From an uncultured Chitinophagaceae bacterium (GTDB lineage Bacteria > Bacteroidota > Bacteroidia > Chitinophagales > Chitinophagaceae): a stretch of DNA of 6,076 nt. Location of the stretch: contig CAMLEM010000115.1 of the NCBI GenBank assembly GCA_946479005.1, positions 1 to 6,076 of the forward strand, written 5' to 3'. The notes beneath the pieces were generated by a model. It searched no databases. It saw only the letters and a program-made list of their open reading frames with translations, and was not told the origin of the DNA. Below, piece by piece: positions 1 to 6,076 of this stretch; position 1 is the first letter of the stretch; the number at the start of each line of letters is the position of its first letter. The position numbers and the translations under genes were made by a program.

Positions 1-1
1 T

Positions 2-745
2 GGAAATTTCGGTCCCAATGCCAATACGGCTGCCGACCCGGTGAAGGAAGGATTGGAAAAGGTCGAAGGTATCAAGGGATATTTCCGCGAAGCGAAAGCT
101 TACCTGGCGGAGACCGAACACGCGCAGACCAACCTGAAGTTTGAAGCCACCAAAGAGCTGTTCACCAAAAAGCAGAAGCTTTATGTGCACGCCAATACCG
201 TGAAGCAAATGCTGGTGGCGCTCGATTTCGTGAAGGAATTTGATTTTGATATGGTGATCGTGGGTGGCAGCGACAGCTGGCAGATCGCGGATCTCCTCAA
301 ACAAAACAATGTATCCGTGATCCTGCAGCAGGCGCACAGCCTGCCCACGCTGGAAGACGATGATGTGGACCAGCCTTATAAAACAGCTGCCGCCCTGCAG
401 AAGGCAGGCGTGCTTTTTTCCCTTTCCGATGATGACAACCAGACCCGCGGCCGCAATCTTGCCTTCAATGCAGGTACCGCAGCTGCTTATGGTTTATCGA
501 AAGAGGAAGCGCTCCAGGCCATCACGCTGAATGCCGCCAGGATAATGGGCGTTTCAGATCGCACCGGCAGCATCGAAAAAGGCAAGGATGCCAATATCGT
601 GATCAGCGATGGCGACATCCTGGATATGCGCACCAGCGTGGTGAGCGATGCTTATATCCAGGGAAGAAAAGTGGATCTCACCGATAAGCACAAGCTGCTC
701 TACGAAAAGTACCAGCAGAAATACAATCTCAAAAAAGCATTCTAG
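2..745 (+). CDS. Amidohydrolase family protein (imidazolonepropionase-like), C-terminal part
   Basis: This is the last 247 codons of an open frame that enters from the left edge. The GTG at 41 lies inside the open frame and is not the likely start. The fold is the C-terminal half of a metal-dependent amidohydrolase TIM barrel followed by the small composite beta domain. Visible marks are YVHAN (His at 188-190), matching the barrel metal-ligand His of the HutI-like group; LSDDD (Asp at 428-430), matching the conserved metal/catalytic Asp; and the family ending AITLNAARIMG, then GSIEKGKDANIVI. The HxH metal motif of the first barrel strand must lie upstream of the window. The position where HutI-type enzymes have a further active-site His reads IVGGSDSW instead. 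The substrate cannot be deduced; paralogues act on cyclic amides, dipeptides or other C-N bonds. A signal peptide cannot be assessed. The family call is firm, the specific function open. Confidence 0.88.
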   Translation, partial: GNFGPNANTAADPVKEGLEKVEGIKGYFREAKAYLAETEHAQTNLKFEATKELFTKKQKLYVHANTVKQMLVALDFVKEFDFDMVIVGGSDSWQIADLLKQNNVSVILQQAHSLPTLEDDDVDQPYKTAAALQKAGVLFSLSDDDNQTRGRNLAFNAGTAAAYGLSKEEALQAITLNAARIMGVSDRTGSIEKGKDANIVISDGDILDMRTSVVSDAYIQGRKVDLTDKHKLLYEKYQQKYNLKKAF

Positions 746-755
746 GTTTTATGCT
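731..755 (-). terminator. Weak terminator-like hairpin after the channel gene
   Basis: On the minus strand AGCAT (751-755) and ATGCT (736-740) form a 5-bp stem around a 10-nt loop, followed at once by a run of six T (731-736 read on the minus strand). The arms straddle the channel stop codon and lie partly in the amidohydrolase 3' end. The stem is short and AT-rich, so termination would be inefficient. There is no better candidate nearby for either convergent gene. Confidence 0.3.
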
Positions 756-1572
756 CGTGACCGGCAGGAGCCTGGTCCAATGGTAAACCGCAATGGGGGC
801 ATTTATTGCCCCTTTTGTCTTTCGCCAGCTCTTCCAGGAAGCCGGAGGTGATGATACCCGCGGGGAGCGCCAGCATCGCTACGCCGGCCAGGAGAATGGT
901 GGCTGAAAAGACCTTTCCCAGGGTTGTGATCGGGTAAATATCGCCGTAGCCGACCGTGGTAAGGGTGACAACAGCCCACCAGATCGTGGCGGGAATGCTT
1001 TTGAATTTATCGGGCTGGGCCTCGTGCTCTGCAAAGAATACAAGGCAGGAGGCTATGATGATCAGGAAAAGCGTCAGCACCAGGCTGAGCAGGAGCTCGT
1101 TGATCCTTGTGCGGAACACATTGGTGACCAGCCTCGCGGCCCGCATATAGGCCGTCAGCCGGAACAGGCGGAAAAAGCGCATCAGCCTCAGGATCCTCAA
1201 TACCCGAAGATCGATCCCCAGGCTGCGGGCAATGTAAAAAGGAAGAATGGCCAGCAGGTCGATCAGCGCTCCCGGTGAAACCATATATTTCAACCTACCC
1301 CATACAGGGTGACGGTACTGGGGTTCGTGGTCGCTGCTCCAGACCCTCAGGATATATTCAATGGTGAATGCAGTGACAGAGAAAACGTCGAAATAATAAA
1401 ACAGGTCTTCGTTGCCTTGGTAGATGGAGGGGACGGTTTCGATCATCACGGAGATCACGTTCAGGATGATCAGGATGATGATGAAAATATTGATGACCTT
1501 ATCCCAATGCTTATCCCCAACAATTTCAGGGTGCAGGAGACCGTGCACCTTTTGTTTAACCCGGCGGTACAT
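742..1572 (-). CDS. Voltage-gated-type potassium channel (6-TM ion transport protein)
   Basis: A 276-residue inner-membrane protein with the full Kv-type plan. S1 is about residues 25-46, S2 58-78, S3 95-115, S4 118-139, S5 156-181, the pore helix about 195-205, the selectivity filter TVGYGD 206-211, and S6 about 218-246. S4 has arginines at every third position (R123, R126, R129, R132, R135, R138), the classic voltage-sensor pattern. The filter is the canonical K+ signature, so K+-selective conduction is well supported; whether it gates by voltage in vivo is inference. There is no RCK/TrkA or cyclic-nucleotide-binding domain. Instead S6 is followed by only about 30 residues containing CPHC (258-261) and HEH (272-274), a possible metal-binding knuckle. 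The ATG at 1572 is preceded in frame by a nearby TAA, fixing the start. The 74-bp upstream gap is largely occupied by the neighbour's terminator and no TAnnTTTG element is seen, so read-through transcription is possible. Its stop overlaps that of the convergent amidohydrolase. Confidence 0.93.
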   Translation of the reverse strand: MYRRVKQKVHGLLHPEIVGDKHWDKVINIFIIILIILNVISVMIETVPSIYQGNEDLFYYFDVFSVTAFTIEYILRVWSSDHEPQYRHPVWGRLKYMVSPGALIDLLAILPFYIARSLGIDLRVLRILRLMRFFRLFRLTAYMRAARLVTNVFRTRINELLLSLVLTLFLIIIASCLVFFAEHEAQPDKFKSIPATIWWAVVTLTTVGYGDIYPITTLGKVFSATILLAGVAMLALPAGIITSGFLEELAKDKRGNKCPHCGLPLDQAPAGHEHKT

Positions 1573-1597
1573 CAGCAGTTAATTGGCGACTGAATAT

Positions 1598-1628
1598 AAA
1601 AAAAAATCCCCTCCTGGCAAGAGGGGAT
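1598..1628 (-). terminator. Intrinsic terminator of the 1647-2066 lipoprotein gene
   Basis: A perfect 8-bp GC-rich stem (minus-strand ATCCCCTC at 1621-1628 pairing with GAGGGGAT at 1606-1613) encloses a 7-nt loop. On the minus strand it is followed by an uninterrupted T run (1598-1606, partly shared with the stem base). It begins 18 bp past the lipoprotein stop codon and ends 25 bp before the channel start. It should end the lipoprotein transcript and limit read-through into the channel gene. Confidence 0.88.
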
Positions 1629-1646
1629 CTGATTTGGATGAATCAA

Positions 1647-2066
1647 TTATTTACTGCCGGGAACCAGTTCTTTCATTTTGTTTCCCATTTCAGTCCACCA
1701 GGCATTCCATTTTTGAAGATCATCCGGATTGCTGGCGAGTTTCTGGCCGATGCTTGCAGATTTTGCAGACCAGTCGCTCATTTTCTGCGTGTACTCCTGC
1801 ATTTTTTCAGGATTGTTCCAGTTGGCTTTGTAGTCGTTCCAGAAAGCAGCGTAATCATCAACGAATTTCTGAACCTCGGGATCAGAAAACTTAGGAGTTT
1901 CTCCTGAAGGAGTAGTGTTTTCCGTGGGGGTGGTAGTGTTATCCGTGTTGGCGTTATTTGTTGTTGTTGCAGTAGTGTCGGTGTTTGTTTCTGTTTTTTC
2001 TTCTTTTGAGTTGTTGCAGGAAGCCATAATACCTGCGAGAGCTACCAGGGAAAGGAATTTTTTCAT
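1647..2066 (-). CDS. Small secreted lipoprotein with Thr/Asn-rich linker, function unknown
   Basis: A 139-residue protein of unrecognised function. Residues 1-16 form a short lipoprotein signal peptide (MKKFLSLVALAGIMAS) with the predicted lipidated Cys at 17, so it should be exported by Sec, diacylated and anchored to a membrane. Residues about 25-57 are a low-complexity Thr/Asn/Glu linker. Residues 58-139 are a Trp-rich, probably helical domain (DYAAFWNDYKANW, KMSDWSAKSASIGQKL, KWNAWWTEMGNKM) without cysteines. I chose the ATG at 2066 over an in-frame ATG at 2111 because only the former puts the signal peptide at the N-terminus, and because the -7 promoter element lies between the two. It is probably monocistronic: own promoter, strong terminator 18 bp after the stop. 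The Lys-Glu-Glu shortly after the Cys (CNNSKEE) resembles acidic surface-export signals of Bacteroidota lipoproteins, so an outer-surface location is possible. Lipoprotein status is well supported; the role is unknown. Confidence 0.88.
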   Translation of the reverse strand: MKKFLSLVALAGIMASCNNSKEEKTETNTDTTATTTNNANTDNTTTPTENTTPSGETPKFSDPEVQKFVDDYAAFWNDYKANWNNPEKMQEYTQKMSDWSAKSASIGQKLASNPDDLQKWNAWWTEMGNKMKELVPGSK

Positions 2067-2099
2067 TTTTTGTTGGTTTTTTGGTTTAGAAATAGGGGT

Positions 2100-2107
2100 C
2101 AAACCTA
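2100..2107 (-). promoter_or_regulatory. -7 promoter element (TAGGTTTG) of the lipoprotein gene
   Basis: TAGGTTTG on the minus strand is an exact match to the Bacteroidota primary-sigma -7 consensus TAnnTTTG. It sits 33 bp upstream of the ATG at 2066, giving a predicted 5' leader of roughly 25 nt. No clear -33 TTG motif is seen at the usual spacing; that region is an A-rich run on the minus strand. The element lies just downstream of the alternative ATG at 2111, which would therefore not be transcribed from it. Confidence 0.65.
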
Positions 2108-2161
2108 TCATTTTTTTTCGGAATGTTATAATGAATTAGCCAACGGTGGCCACAAATCAGC

Positions 2162-2198
2162 AAAAGGCCCCGAAACCGCTTCTACGATATTCAGGGCC
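2162..2198 (-). terminator. Terminator-like hairpin downstream of secA
   Basis: On the minus strand GGCCCTGAA (2190-2198) pairs with TTCGGGGCC (2166-2174), a 9-bp stem with one G-U wobble and a 15-nt loop, followed immediately by TTTT (2162-2165). It lies about 90 bp past the secA stop codon, beyond the heptamer array. The T tract is short, so it may be a 3'-end processing or stability structure rather than an efficient terminator. Confidence 0.45.
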
Positions 2199-2233
2199 AA
2201 CCATTTACCCAAAAGCACCAATCCCTCGAATTT

Positions 2234-2289
2234 TATTCATTATTCGCTATTCGCTATTCATTATTCGTTATTCGTTATTCATTATTCAT
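2234..2289. repeat. Tandem heptamer array, eight perfect-period copies
   Basis: Eight contiguous 7-bp units fit TATTCRY on the plus strand (on the secA strand ATGAATA, ACGAATA or GCGAATA), with no indels. Read left to right on the plus strand, the last two bases of the units are AT, GC, GC, AT, GT, GT, AT, AT. This shows a 21-bp higher-order period (one AT unit plus two like units). The array starts within the secA stop codon and extends into the intergenic space. On the secA strand each unit contains TGA, and most junctions read TAATG or TAACG. Because 7 is not a multiple of 3, stops occur in all three frames. Confidence 0.95.
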
Positions 2290-5200
2290 TCCTTCCCGTG
2301 ACAGTTCTTATATTTCTTTCCACTGCCACAGGGACAGGGATCGTTCCTTCCCACTTTAGGACCTACCTTGATCGGCTCCTGTTTTACCATCGTTTCTCCG
2401 CCGCCCGGCTCGAAACGGTCGCGTTCATTGGCTCCGTAATCCTGCCCGGCTGCATCCACTTCTTCCTTGTTTGCCCGCATCCTGCTCATATCCGTCTTCT
2501 GCTCCCGTCCTTCCTTCAGCTGCGCATTCTCCTGCTGGATGGGGATGGATGAATGGGTAAGGAAGGATACGATGTTCTTATTCACTTCATCGTTCATATT
2601 GCGGAACAGGTTGTAAGCTTCGATCTTGTAAATGACAAGCGGGTCTTTCTGTTCGAGGTAGGCCGTTTGCACACTTTGTTTCAGATCGTCCATCGCCCTT
2701 AAATGATCCTTCCAGGAATCGTCGATGACCACCAGGGTAATCGTCTTTTCCAGGGCGTGGGCAAGTTCCACACCAGCCGTCTGTATGGTCTTATCGAGAG
2801 GCGCAAGTACATTCAGTCCTTTTTTTCCATCGGTGAACGGCACCACCACATTCTCGATATGGCTTCCCTGGTTCTGCCGGATATTCTTGAACACGGGCAG
2901 CACCTGCCGCTGAAGCTCTTCTTTGTGCCGGGTGTAATTTTCAATGGCTTCATTGTAGAGCCTGTCGGAAAGCGCAGGTACATCTCCCCGCTGGAAATTC
3001 TCCTCGCTGATCTCCGTTTCCAGGGCGAAGTTGACGATGCAGGCCATTTTGAAACCTTCATAGTCATCCGTTTCCTTAAAGGATTCCACCAGTCCTTCCG
3101 CCATCGCAGAGAAAGAATTGTCGATGTCGAGCGCGAGCCTTTCGCCAAAGAGGGCGTGATTTCTTTTCTTATACACGGCATTCCGCTGCTTGTTCATCAC
3201 ATCGTCGTATTCGAGCAGGCGTTTGCGGATGCCGAAATTGTTTTCCTCCACTTTTTTCTGCGCTCGCTGTATGCTATTGCTGATGATGCTGTGCTGGATC
3301 ACATCTCCTTCCTTGTATCCCAGCCTGTCCATCAGGGAAGCCACTCTCTCACTTCCGAACATTCGCATCAGGTCGTCTTCCAGGGAAACATAGAACTGGC
3401 TGGAACCCGGGTCGCCCTGCCTGCCGGCCCTTCCTCTCAGCTGCCGGTCAACCCGCCGGCTTTCGTGGCGCTCCGTGCCGATGATGGCCAGGCCTCCTGC
3501 TTCTTTCACGCCCGGTCCTAATTTGATATCCGTACCACGTCCCGCCATATTCGTGGCGATGGTTACGGCGCCTGCAAATCCCGCTTCCGCCACCACCTGT
3601 GCTTCCCTTGCGTGTTGTTTCGCGTTCAGAACATTGTGAGGGATCTTTTTCTGTTGCAGCATCCGGCTCAGCAGCTCGCTCACCTCCACCGAGGTGGTAC
3701 CTACCAGGCAGGGGCGCCCGGCATTGCGAAGCTGCTCCACTTCATCAATAACAGCTCTGTATTTTTCCCTCTTGGTCTTATACACCAGGTCCTGCCTGTC
3801 GTCACGGATCATCTTCAGGTGCGTGGGTATGCCCACCACATCCAGCTTATAGATGCTCCACAGCTCGGCGGCTTCCGTTTCCGCGGTACCCGTCATCCCG
3901 GCCAGCTTATGATACATCCTGAAATAATTCTGAAGCGTTACGGTGGCATAGGTTTGAGTGGCCGCTTCGATCTTTACATTTTCCTTCGCTTCGATCGCCT
4001 GGTGAAGACCATCGGAATAACGGCGGCCGTCGAGGATACGACCCGTTTGTTCATCCACGATCTTGATGGCGCCATCCATTACCACGTACTCCACATCCTT
4101 ATCGAAAAGCGTGTAAGCCTTCAGCAATTGCTGAACGCTGTGAATGCGGTCTGCTTTCTGGGAATAATCATTGAGCAGGGCCTCTTTCTGCTGCAGTTTT
4201 TCGTCAGCGGGCGCAGCGCTTCTTTCGATCTCCGCCAGCTGAACACCAATGTCGGGCAATACAAAAAATTCAGGGTCTTCTCCCGATTTGGTGATCATCG
4301 CCAGTCCCTTGTCTGTCAGCTCCACTGAATTATTCTTCTCCTCGATATGGAAAAGGAGATCCTCATCCACGATACGCATATTGCGCTGCTGGTCCTGGAG
4401 ATAATAGTTTTCCGCTTTCTGCAGCTTTACCCTGATGCCGGGCTCGCTCAGGAATTTGATCACGGGCCCGTACTTGGGCAGCCCGCGGTGTGCACGGAAC
4501 AGGTAAAGCCCCCCGCTCTTCGGATCGTCATCTCCCTCCGAGATCCTTTTCTTGGCCTCGATCAAACAGTTCCGCACGATCTTTTCCTGCTCCTGTACCA
4601 GCTGCTGAATCCTCGGCTTGTGAATATGATATTGCTGGTCGTCGCCGCGGGCAACGGGCCCTGAAATGATCAGCGGCGTTCTCGCGTCATCGATCAATAC
4701 AGAATCCACCTCATCCACCATCGCGTAATGATGCTTACGCTGCACCATTTCCTGGCGCGAGTGCACCATATTATCCCGCAGGTAGTCAAAACCAAATTCA
4801 TTGTTGGTACCATAAGTGATGTCGGCCAGGTAGGCCTTTCTCCTTTCCTCGCTGTTGGGTTGGTGCTTGTCGATACAATCCACGGTAAGGCCCAGCCATT
4901 CGAAGATGGTCCCGTTCCATTCCTGGTCGCGGCGGGCCAGGTAATCATTCACGGTCACGATATGCACCCCTTCTCCCGCCAGCGCGTTCAGGTAGGCGGG
5001 GAGGGTTGATACCAGCGTTTTTCCCTCACCCGTTGCCATCTCGGAGATCTTACCCTGGTGAAGCACCACGCCACCGATGAGCTGAACATCGTAATGCACC
5101 ATATTCCAGGTCACCTGCCCGCCTGCTGCGGTCCAGGTGTTTTTGAAAGTGCATTTATTGCCATCGATGGTGATATAATTTTTCTTTACGCTCAATTCCC

Positions 5201-5612
5201 GGTCAAGCTCGGTGGCCGTGGACACCAGCTCCGCATTCTCCTTGAACCTCCGCGCCGTTTCCTTTACCACGGCAAAGGCTTCCGGAAGGATCATTTCGAG
5301 GATCTCTTCGATTTTTTTGTCCTTTTCCTTCTTCAGTTTATCCACCTCCTGGTAGATGTTTTCCTTTCCATTGAGATCATTGAAGGGCAGCTCATCGGCT
5401 TCTTTTGTCCGGGCGGCGATCTCATCGCTGATATCCTTCAGGTGTTCGGCGATGCGCCGGCGGAATTCGGCTGTCTTGCCCCGGATCTCGTCGTGCGAGA
5501 GCGCCTGGTAGGATTGAAAGAATTCATTGATACGGGCAACATAGGGTTCGATCTTCCGCACATCTTTTTCCGACTTATTGCCACCGAAGATTTTCGAAAT
5601 AAAACCAAGCAT
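2286..5612 (-). CDS. secA: Preprotein translocase ATPase SecA
   Basis: The cytoplasmic/peripheral-membrane motor that uses ATP to drive unfolded preproteins through SecYEG. All core parts are present over 1108 residues: Walker A GEGKT 195-199; Walker B DEVD 300-303, then [12 protein letters not shown] 308-319; the preprotein cross-linking domain from about 320; GMTGTAETE 572-580; NBD2 motifs [14 protein letters not shown] 686-699 and [13 protein letters not shown] 724-736; helical scaffold with [15 protein letters not shown] near 967-981 and [14 protein letters not shown] 987-1000. The C-terminal zinc motif is C1093, C1095, C1104, H1105 (CxCx8CH), which in relatives contacts SecB or ribosomes. 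It is about 200 residues longer than E. coli SecA. The excess lies mainly in a charged helical insert near 52-108, a second near 124-168 and a larger one at about 323-425; all are typical of Bacteroidota SecA. The ATG at 5612 gives the standard N-terminus ([10 protein letters not shown]). No disrupted motif was seen, so it should be functional. It has its own promoter and is divergent from the lipoprotein gene at 5768. Confidence 0.99.
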   Translation of the reverse strand: MLGFISKIFGGNKSEKDVRKIEPYVARINEFFQSYQALSHDEIRGKTAEFRRRIAEHLKDISDEIAARTKEADELPFNDLNGKENIYQEVDKLKKEKDKKIEEILEMILPEAFAVVKETARRFKENAELVSTATELDRELSVKKNYITIDGNKCTFKNTWTAAGGQVTWNMVHYDVQLIGGVVLHQGKISEMATGEGKTLVSTLPAYLNALAGEGVHIVTVNDYLARRDQEWNGTIFEWLGLTVDCIDKHQPNSEERRKAYLADITYGTNNEFGFDYLRDNMVHSRQEMVQRKHHYAMVDEVDSVLIDDARTPLIISGPVARGDDQQYHIHKPRIQQLVQEQEKIVRNCLIEAKKRISEGDDDPKSGGLYLFRAHRGLPKYGPVIKFLSEPGIRVKLQKAENYYLQDQQRNMRIVDEDLLFHIEEKNNSVELTDKGLAMITKSGEDPEFFVLPDIGVQLAEIERSAAPADEKLQQKEALLNDYSQKADRIHSVQQLLKAYTLFDKDVEYVVMDGAIKIVDEQTGRILDGRRYSDGLHQAIEAKENVKIEAATQTYATVTLQNYFRMYHKLAGMTGTAETEAAELWSIYKLDVVGIPTHLKMIRDDRQDLVYKTKREKYRAVIDEVEQLRNAGRPCLVGTTSVEVSELLSRMLQQKKIPHNVLNAKQHAREAQVVAEAGFAGAVTIATNMAGRGTDIKLGPGVKEAGGLAIIGTERHESRRVDRQLRGRAGRQGDPGSSQFYVSLEDDLMRMFGSERVASLMDRLGYKEGDVIQHSIISNSIQRAQKKVEENNFGIRKRLLEYDDVMNKQRNAVYKKRNHALFGERLALDIDNSFSAMAEGLVESFKETDDYEGFKMACIVNFALETEISEENFQRGDVPALSDRLYNEAIENYTRHKEELQRQVLPVFKNIRQNQGSHIENVVVPFTDGKKGLNVLAPLDKTIQTAGVELAHALEKTITLVVIDDSWKDHLRAMDDLKQSVQTAYLEQKDPLVIYKIEAYNLFRNMNDEVNKNIVSFLTHSSIPIQQENAQLKEGREQKTDMSRMRANKEEVDAAGQDYGANERDRFEPGGGETMVKQEPIKVGPKVGRNDPCPCGSGKKYKNCHGKE

Positions 5613-5633
5613 AAAGAGAATATTAGTGGGAGC

Positions 5634-5651
5634 TTCTTTTTATAAAAAGAA
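5634..5651. promoter_or_regulatory. Perfect 18-bp palindrome in the secA leader
   Basis: TTCTTTTTATAAAAAGAA is its own exact reverse complement. It lies 21 bp upstream of the secA ATG, downstream of the predicted promoter and hence inside the predicted leader RNA. It could be an operator, or in RNA an AU-rich hairpin close to the start codon. No regulator is identified. Confidence 0.4.
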
Positions 5652-5688
5652 TTATTCCCGTCAAATAGGATGCTATAAACAGAAACAG

Positions 5689-5699
5689 GCCAATTTGGC
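5689..5699. promoter_or_regulatory. Short inverted repeat at the predicted secA transcription start
   Basis: GCCAA-T-TTGGC forms a perfect 5+1+5 inverted repeat just downstream of the predicted secA -7 element, about where transcription should begin. Position and symmetry would suit a repressor site, but 5-bp arms can arise by chance. Confidence 0.25.
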
Positions 5700-5706
5700 A
5701 GGGATG

Positions 5707-5714
5707 CAAAGATA
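5707..5714 (-). promoter_or_regulatory. -7 promoter element (TATCTTTG) of secA
   Basis: TATCTTTG on the minus strand matches the Bacteroidota TAnnTTTG consensus exactly. It predicts a start near 5700 and a leader of about 90 nt before the secA ATG at 5612. At the expected -33 spacing there is TTTA (in CCTTTATAGC) rather than the consensus TTTG. It is the only perfect consensus match I find in the divergent intergenic region. Confidence 0.6.
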
Positions 5715-5754
5715 GTTTAAAGCCGTGAGCTATAAAGGGGTGGGCAGTCATTCT

Positions 5755-5762
5755 TATCTTGC
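5755..5762 (+). promoter_or_regulatory. Possible degenerate -7 element of the right-edge lipoprotein gene
   Basis: TATCTTGC resembles the TAnnTTTG -7 element with one T missing. It is only 5 bp upstream of the ATG at 5768, so transcription from it would give an almost leaderless mRNA. No -33 motif is evident. This is a weak call, listed because no better plus-strand candidate exists in the gap. Confidence 0.22.
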
Positions 5763-5767
5763 AGCCT

Positions 5768-6076
5768 ATGAGAAGAATTCTTCCTTTCCTGCTGGTTTTG
5801 GCAGGCTGTTCAAACGAGGGGGGCCAGGACCCGGCCGAAATCTCGCGCCTCGACGAAGTGGCGATGGATGAGATCTTTCTTGATTACCGGATCCACGCAG
5901 AAGAAGGAGATGATAACCTGAACGTCCTGCTGCAGTTCAGGGAGGAAGATGAAACCGGCCGCACCCTGGTGGTTGGGGAGGCAGGAAAAGTGAAGCTCGA
6001 TGAAGAAACGCTTACCGTGGACAGTGCCGACCGTGCCGGCGCTTTTTACGAGATACAGAAACCCATCGCCGGTTTT
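5768..6076 (+). CDS. Putative lipoprotein, N-terminal part, function unknown
   Basis: An open frame of 103 codons runs from the ATG at 5768 off the right edge, so the gene is incomplete. It starts MRRILPFLLVLAGCSNEGG: a short signal peptide of 13 residues with a classical lipobox LAGC and the predicted lipidated Cys at 14, so Sec export and membrane anchoring are expected. The visible mature part is acidic (for example AEEGDDN and REEDET) and alternates short hydrophobic stretches (LNVLLQF, TLVVGEAGKVKL, GAFYEIQKPIAGF), compatible with a beta-rich domain. I do not recognise the family. It is divergent from secA across 155 bp. Frame continuity, signal peptide and codon use comparable to the neighbours support a real gene. 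Confidence 0.82.
   Translation, partial: MRRILPFLLVLAGCSNEGGQDPAEISRLDEVAMDEIFLDYRIHAEEGDDNLNVLLQFREEDETGRTLVVGEAGKVKLDEETLTVDSADRAGAFYEIQKPIAGF

Noticed and set aside
759..777. GACC...GGTC hairpin just after the amidohydrolase stop as a plus-strand terminator
   Set aside because: The stem is short and bulged, no T run follows on the plus strand, and it lies in channel coding sequence.
1309..1593. Plus-strand Asp-rich open frame (DDHGDHVQDDQDDDENIDD)
   Set aside because: The Asp run is the complement of Ile/Val-rich codons in S1 of the channel; not a calcium-binding protein.
2234..2289. CRISPR-like repeat array
   Set aside because: Units are 7 bp with no spacers; this is a simple tandem repeat.
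2070..2552. Plus-strand open frame across the intergenic block and the secA 3' end
   Set aside because: It runs through the lipoprotein promoter region, the heptamers (giving an IHYSLFA-like repeat) and antisense secA; an artefact, although its first part overlaps the possible repeat element reported above.
2703..3521. Long plus-strand open frame (272 codons) opposite secA
   Set aside because: It is fully antisense to strongly conserved SecA coding sequence, has no recognisable domain and is explained by codon bias of the real gene.
3612..4328. Second long plus-strand open frame opposite secA
   Set aside because: Same reasoning: antisense shadow of conserved SecA codons, with no supporting motif or promoter.
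5058..5645. Plus-strand open frame of 195 codons over the secA 5' end
   Set aside because: Antisense to the SecA N-terminus and leader, with hydrophobic composition arising from the reverse complement of charged codons.

Overview
The window looks like chromosomal DNA from a Bacteroidota species, most plausibly Chitinophagaceae or a close relative. Three observations support this. The SecA protein is 1108 residues long and carries the insertions typical of Bacteroidota SecA. Two genes are preceded by perfect matches to the Bacteroidota -7 promoter element TAnnTTTG, and no clear Shine-Dalgarno sequences are seen. Two small lipoproteins of the kind common in this phylum are also present. The family-level assignment is an inference from style, not proven by the sequence.

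Layout, left to right. Positions 2-745 (+) hold the C-terminal 247 residues of an amidohydrolase whose start lies outside the window. It converges on a six-transmembrane voltage-gated-type potassium channel (742-1572, -), and the two TAG stop codons share one CTAG palindrome. Next, on the minus strand, comes a 139-residue lipoprotein (1647-2066) with its own -7 element and a strong intrinsic terminator just upstream of the channel gene. A 219-bp gap follows (2067-2285). It contains the lipoprotein promoter, a terminator-like hairpin for secA, and eight perfect tandem heptamers that run into the secA stop codon. secA itself fills 2286-5612 (-). A 155-bp divergent intergenic region (5613-5767) carries a secA promoter and two perfect inverted repeats. 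At the right edge a second, unrelated lipoprotein gene begins on the plus strand (5768-6076, cut by the window end).

The genes do not form an obvious pathway. SecA is the housekeeping motor of the Sec export route; both lipoproteins and perhaps the amidohydrolase would be its clients, but so would hundreds of other proteins. Terminators and separate promoters suggest mostly single-gene transcription units, except the channel gene, for which I see no promoter.

I found no mobile element, CRISPR array, tRNA or rRNA. I see no convincing new biological system. The most unexplained part is the 2126-2289 block (hairpin plus heptamer array), which looks like a structured, possibly genome-wide repeated intergenic element.
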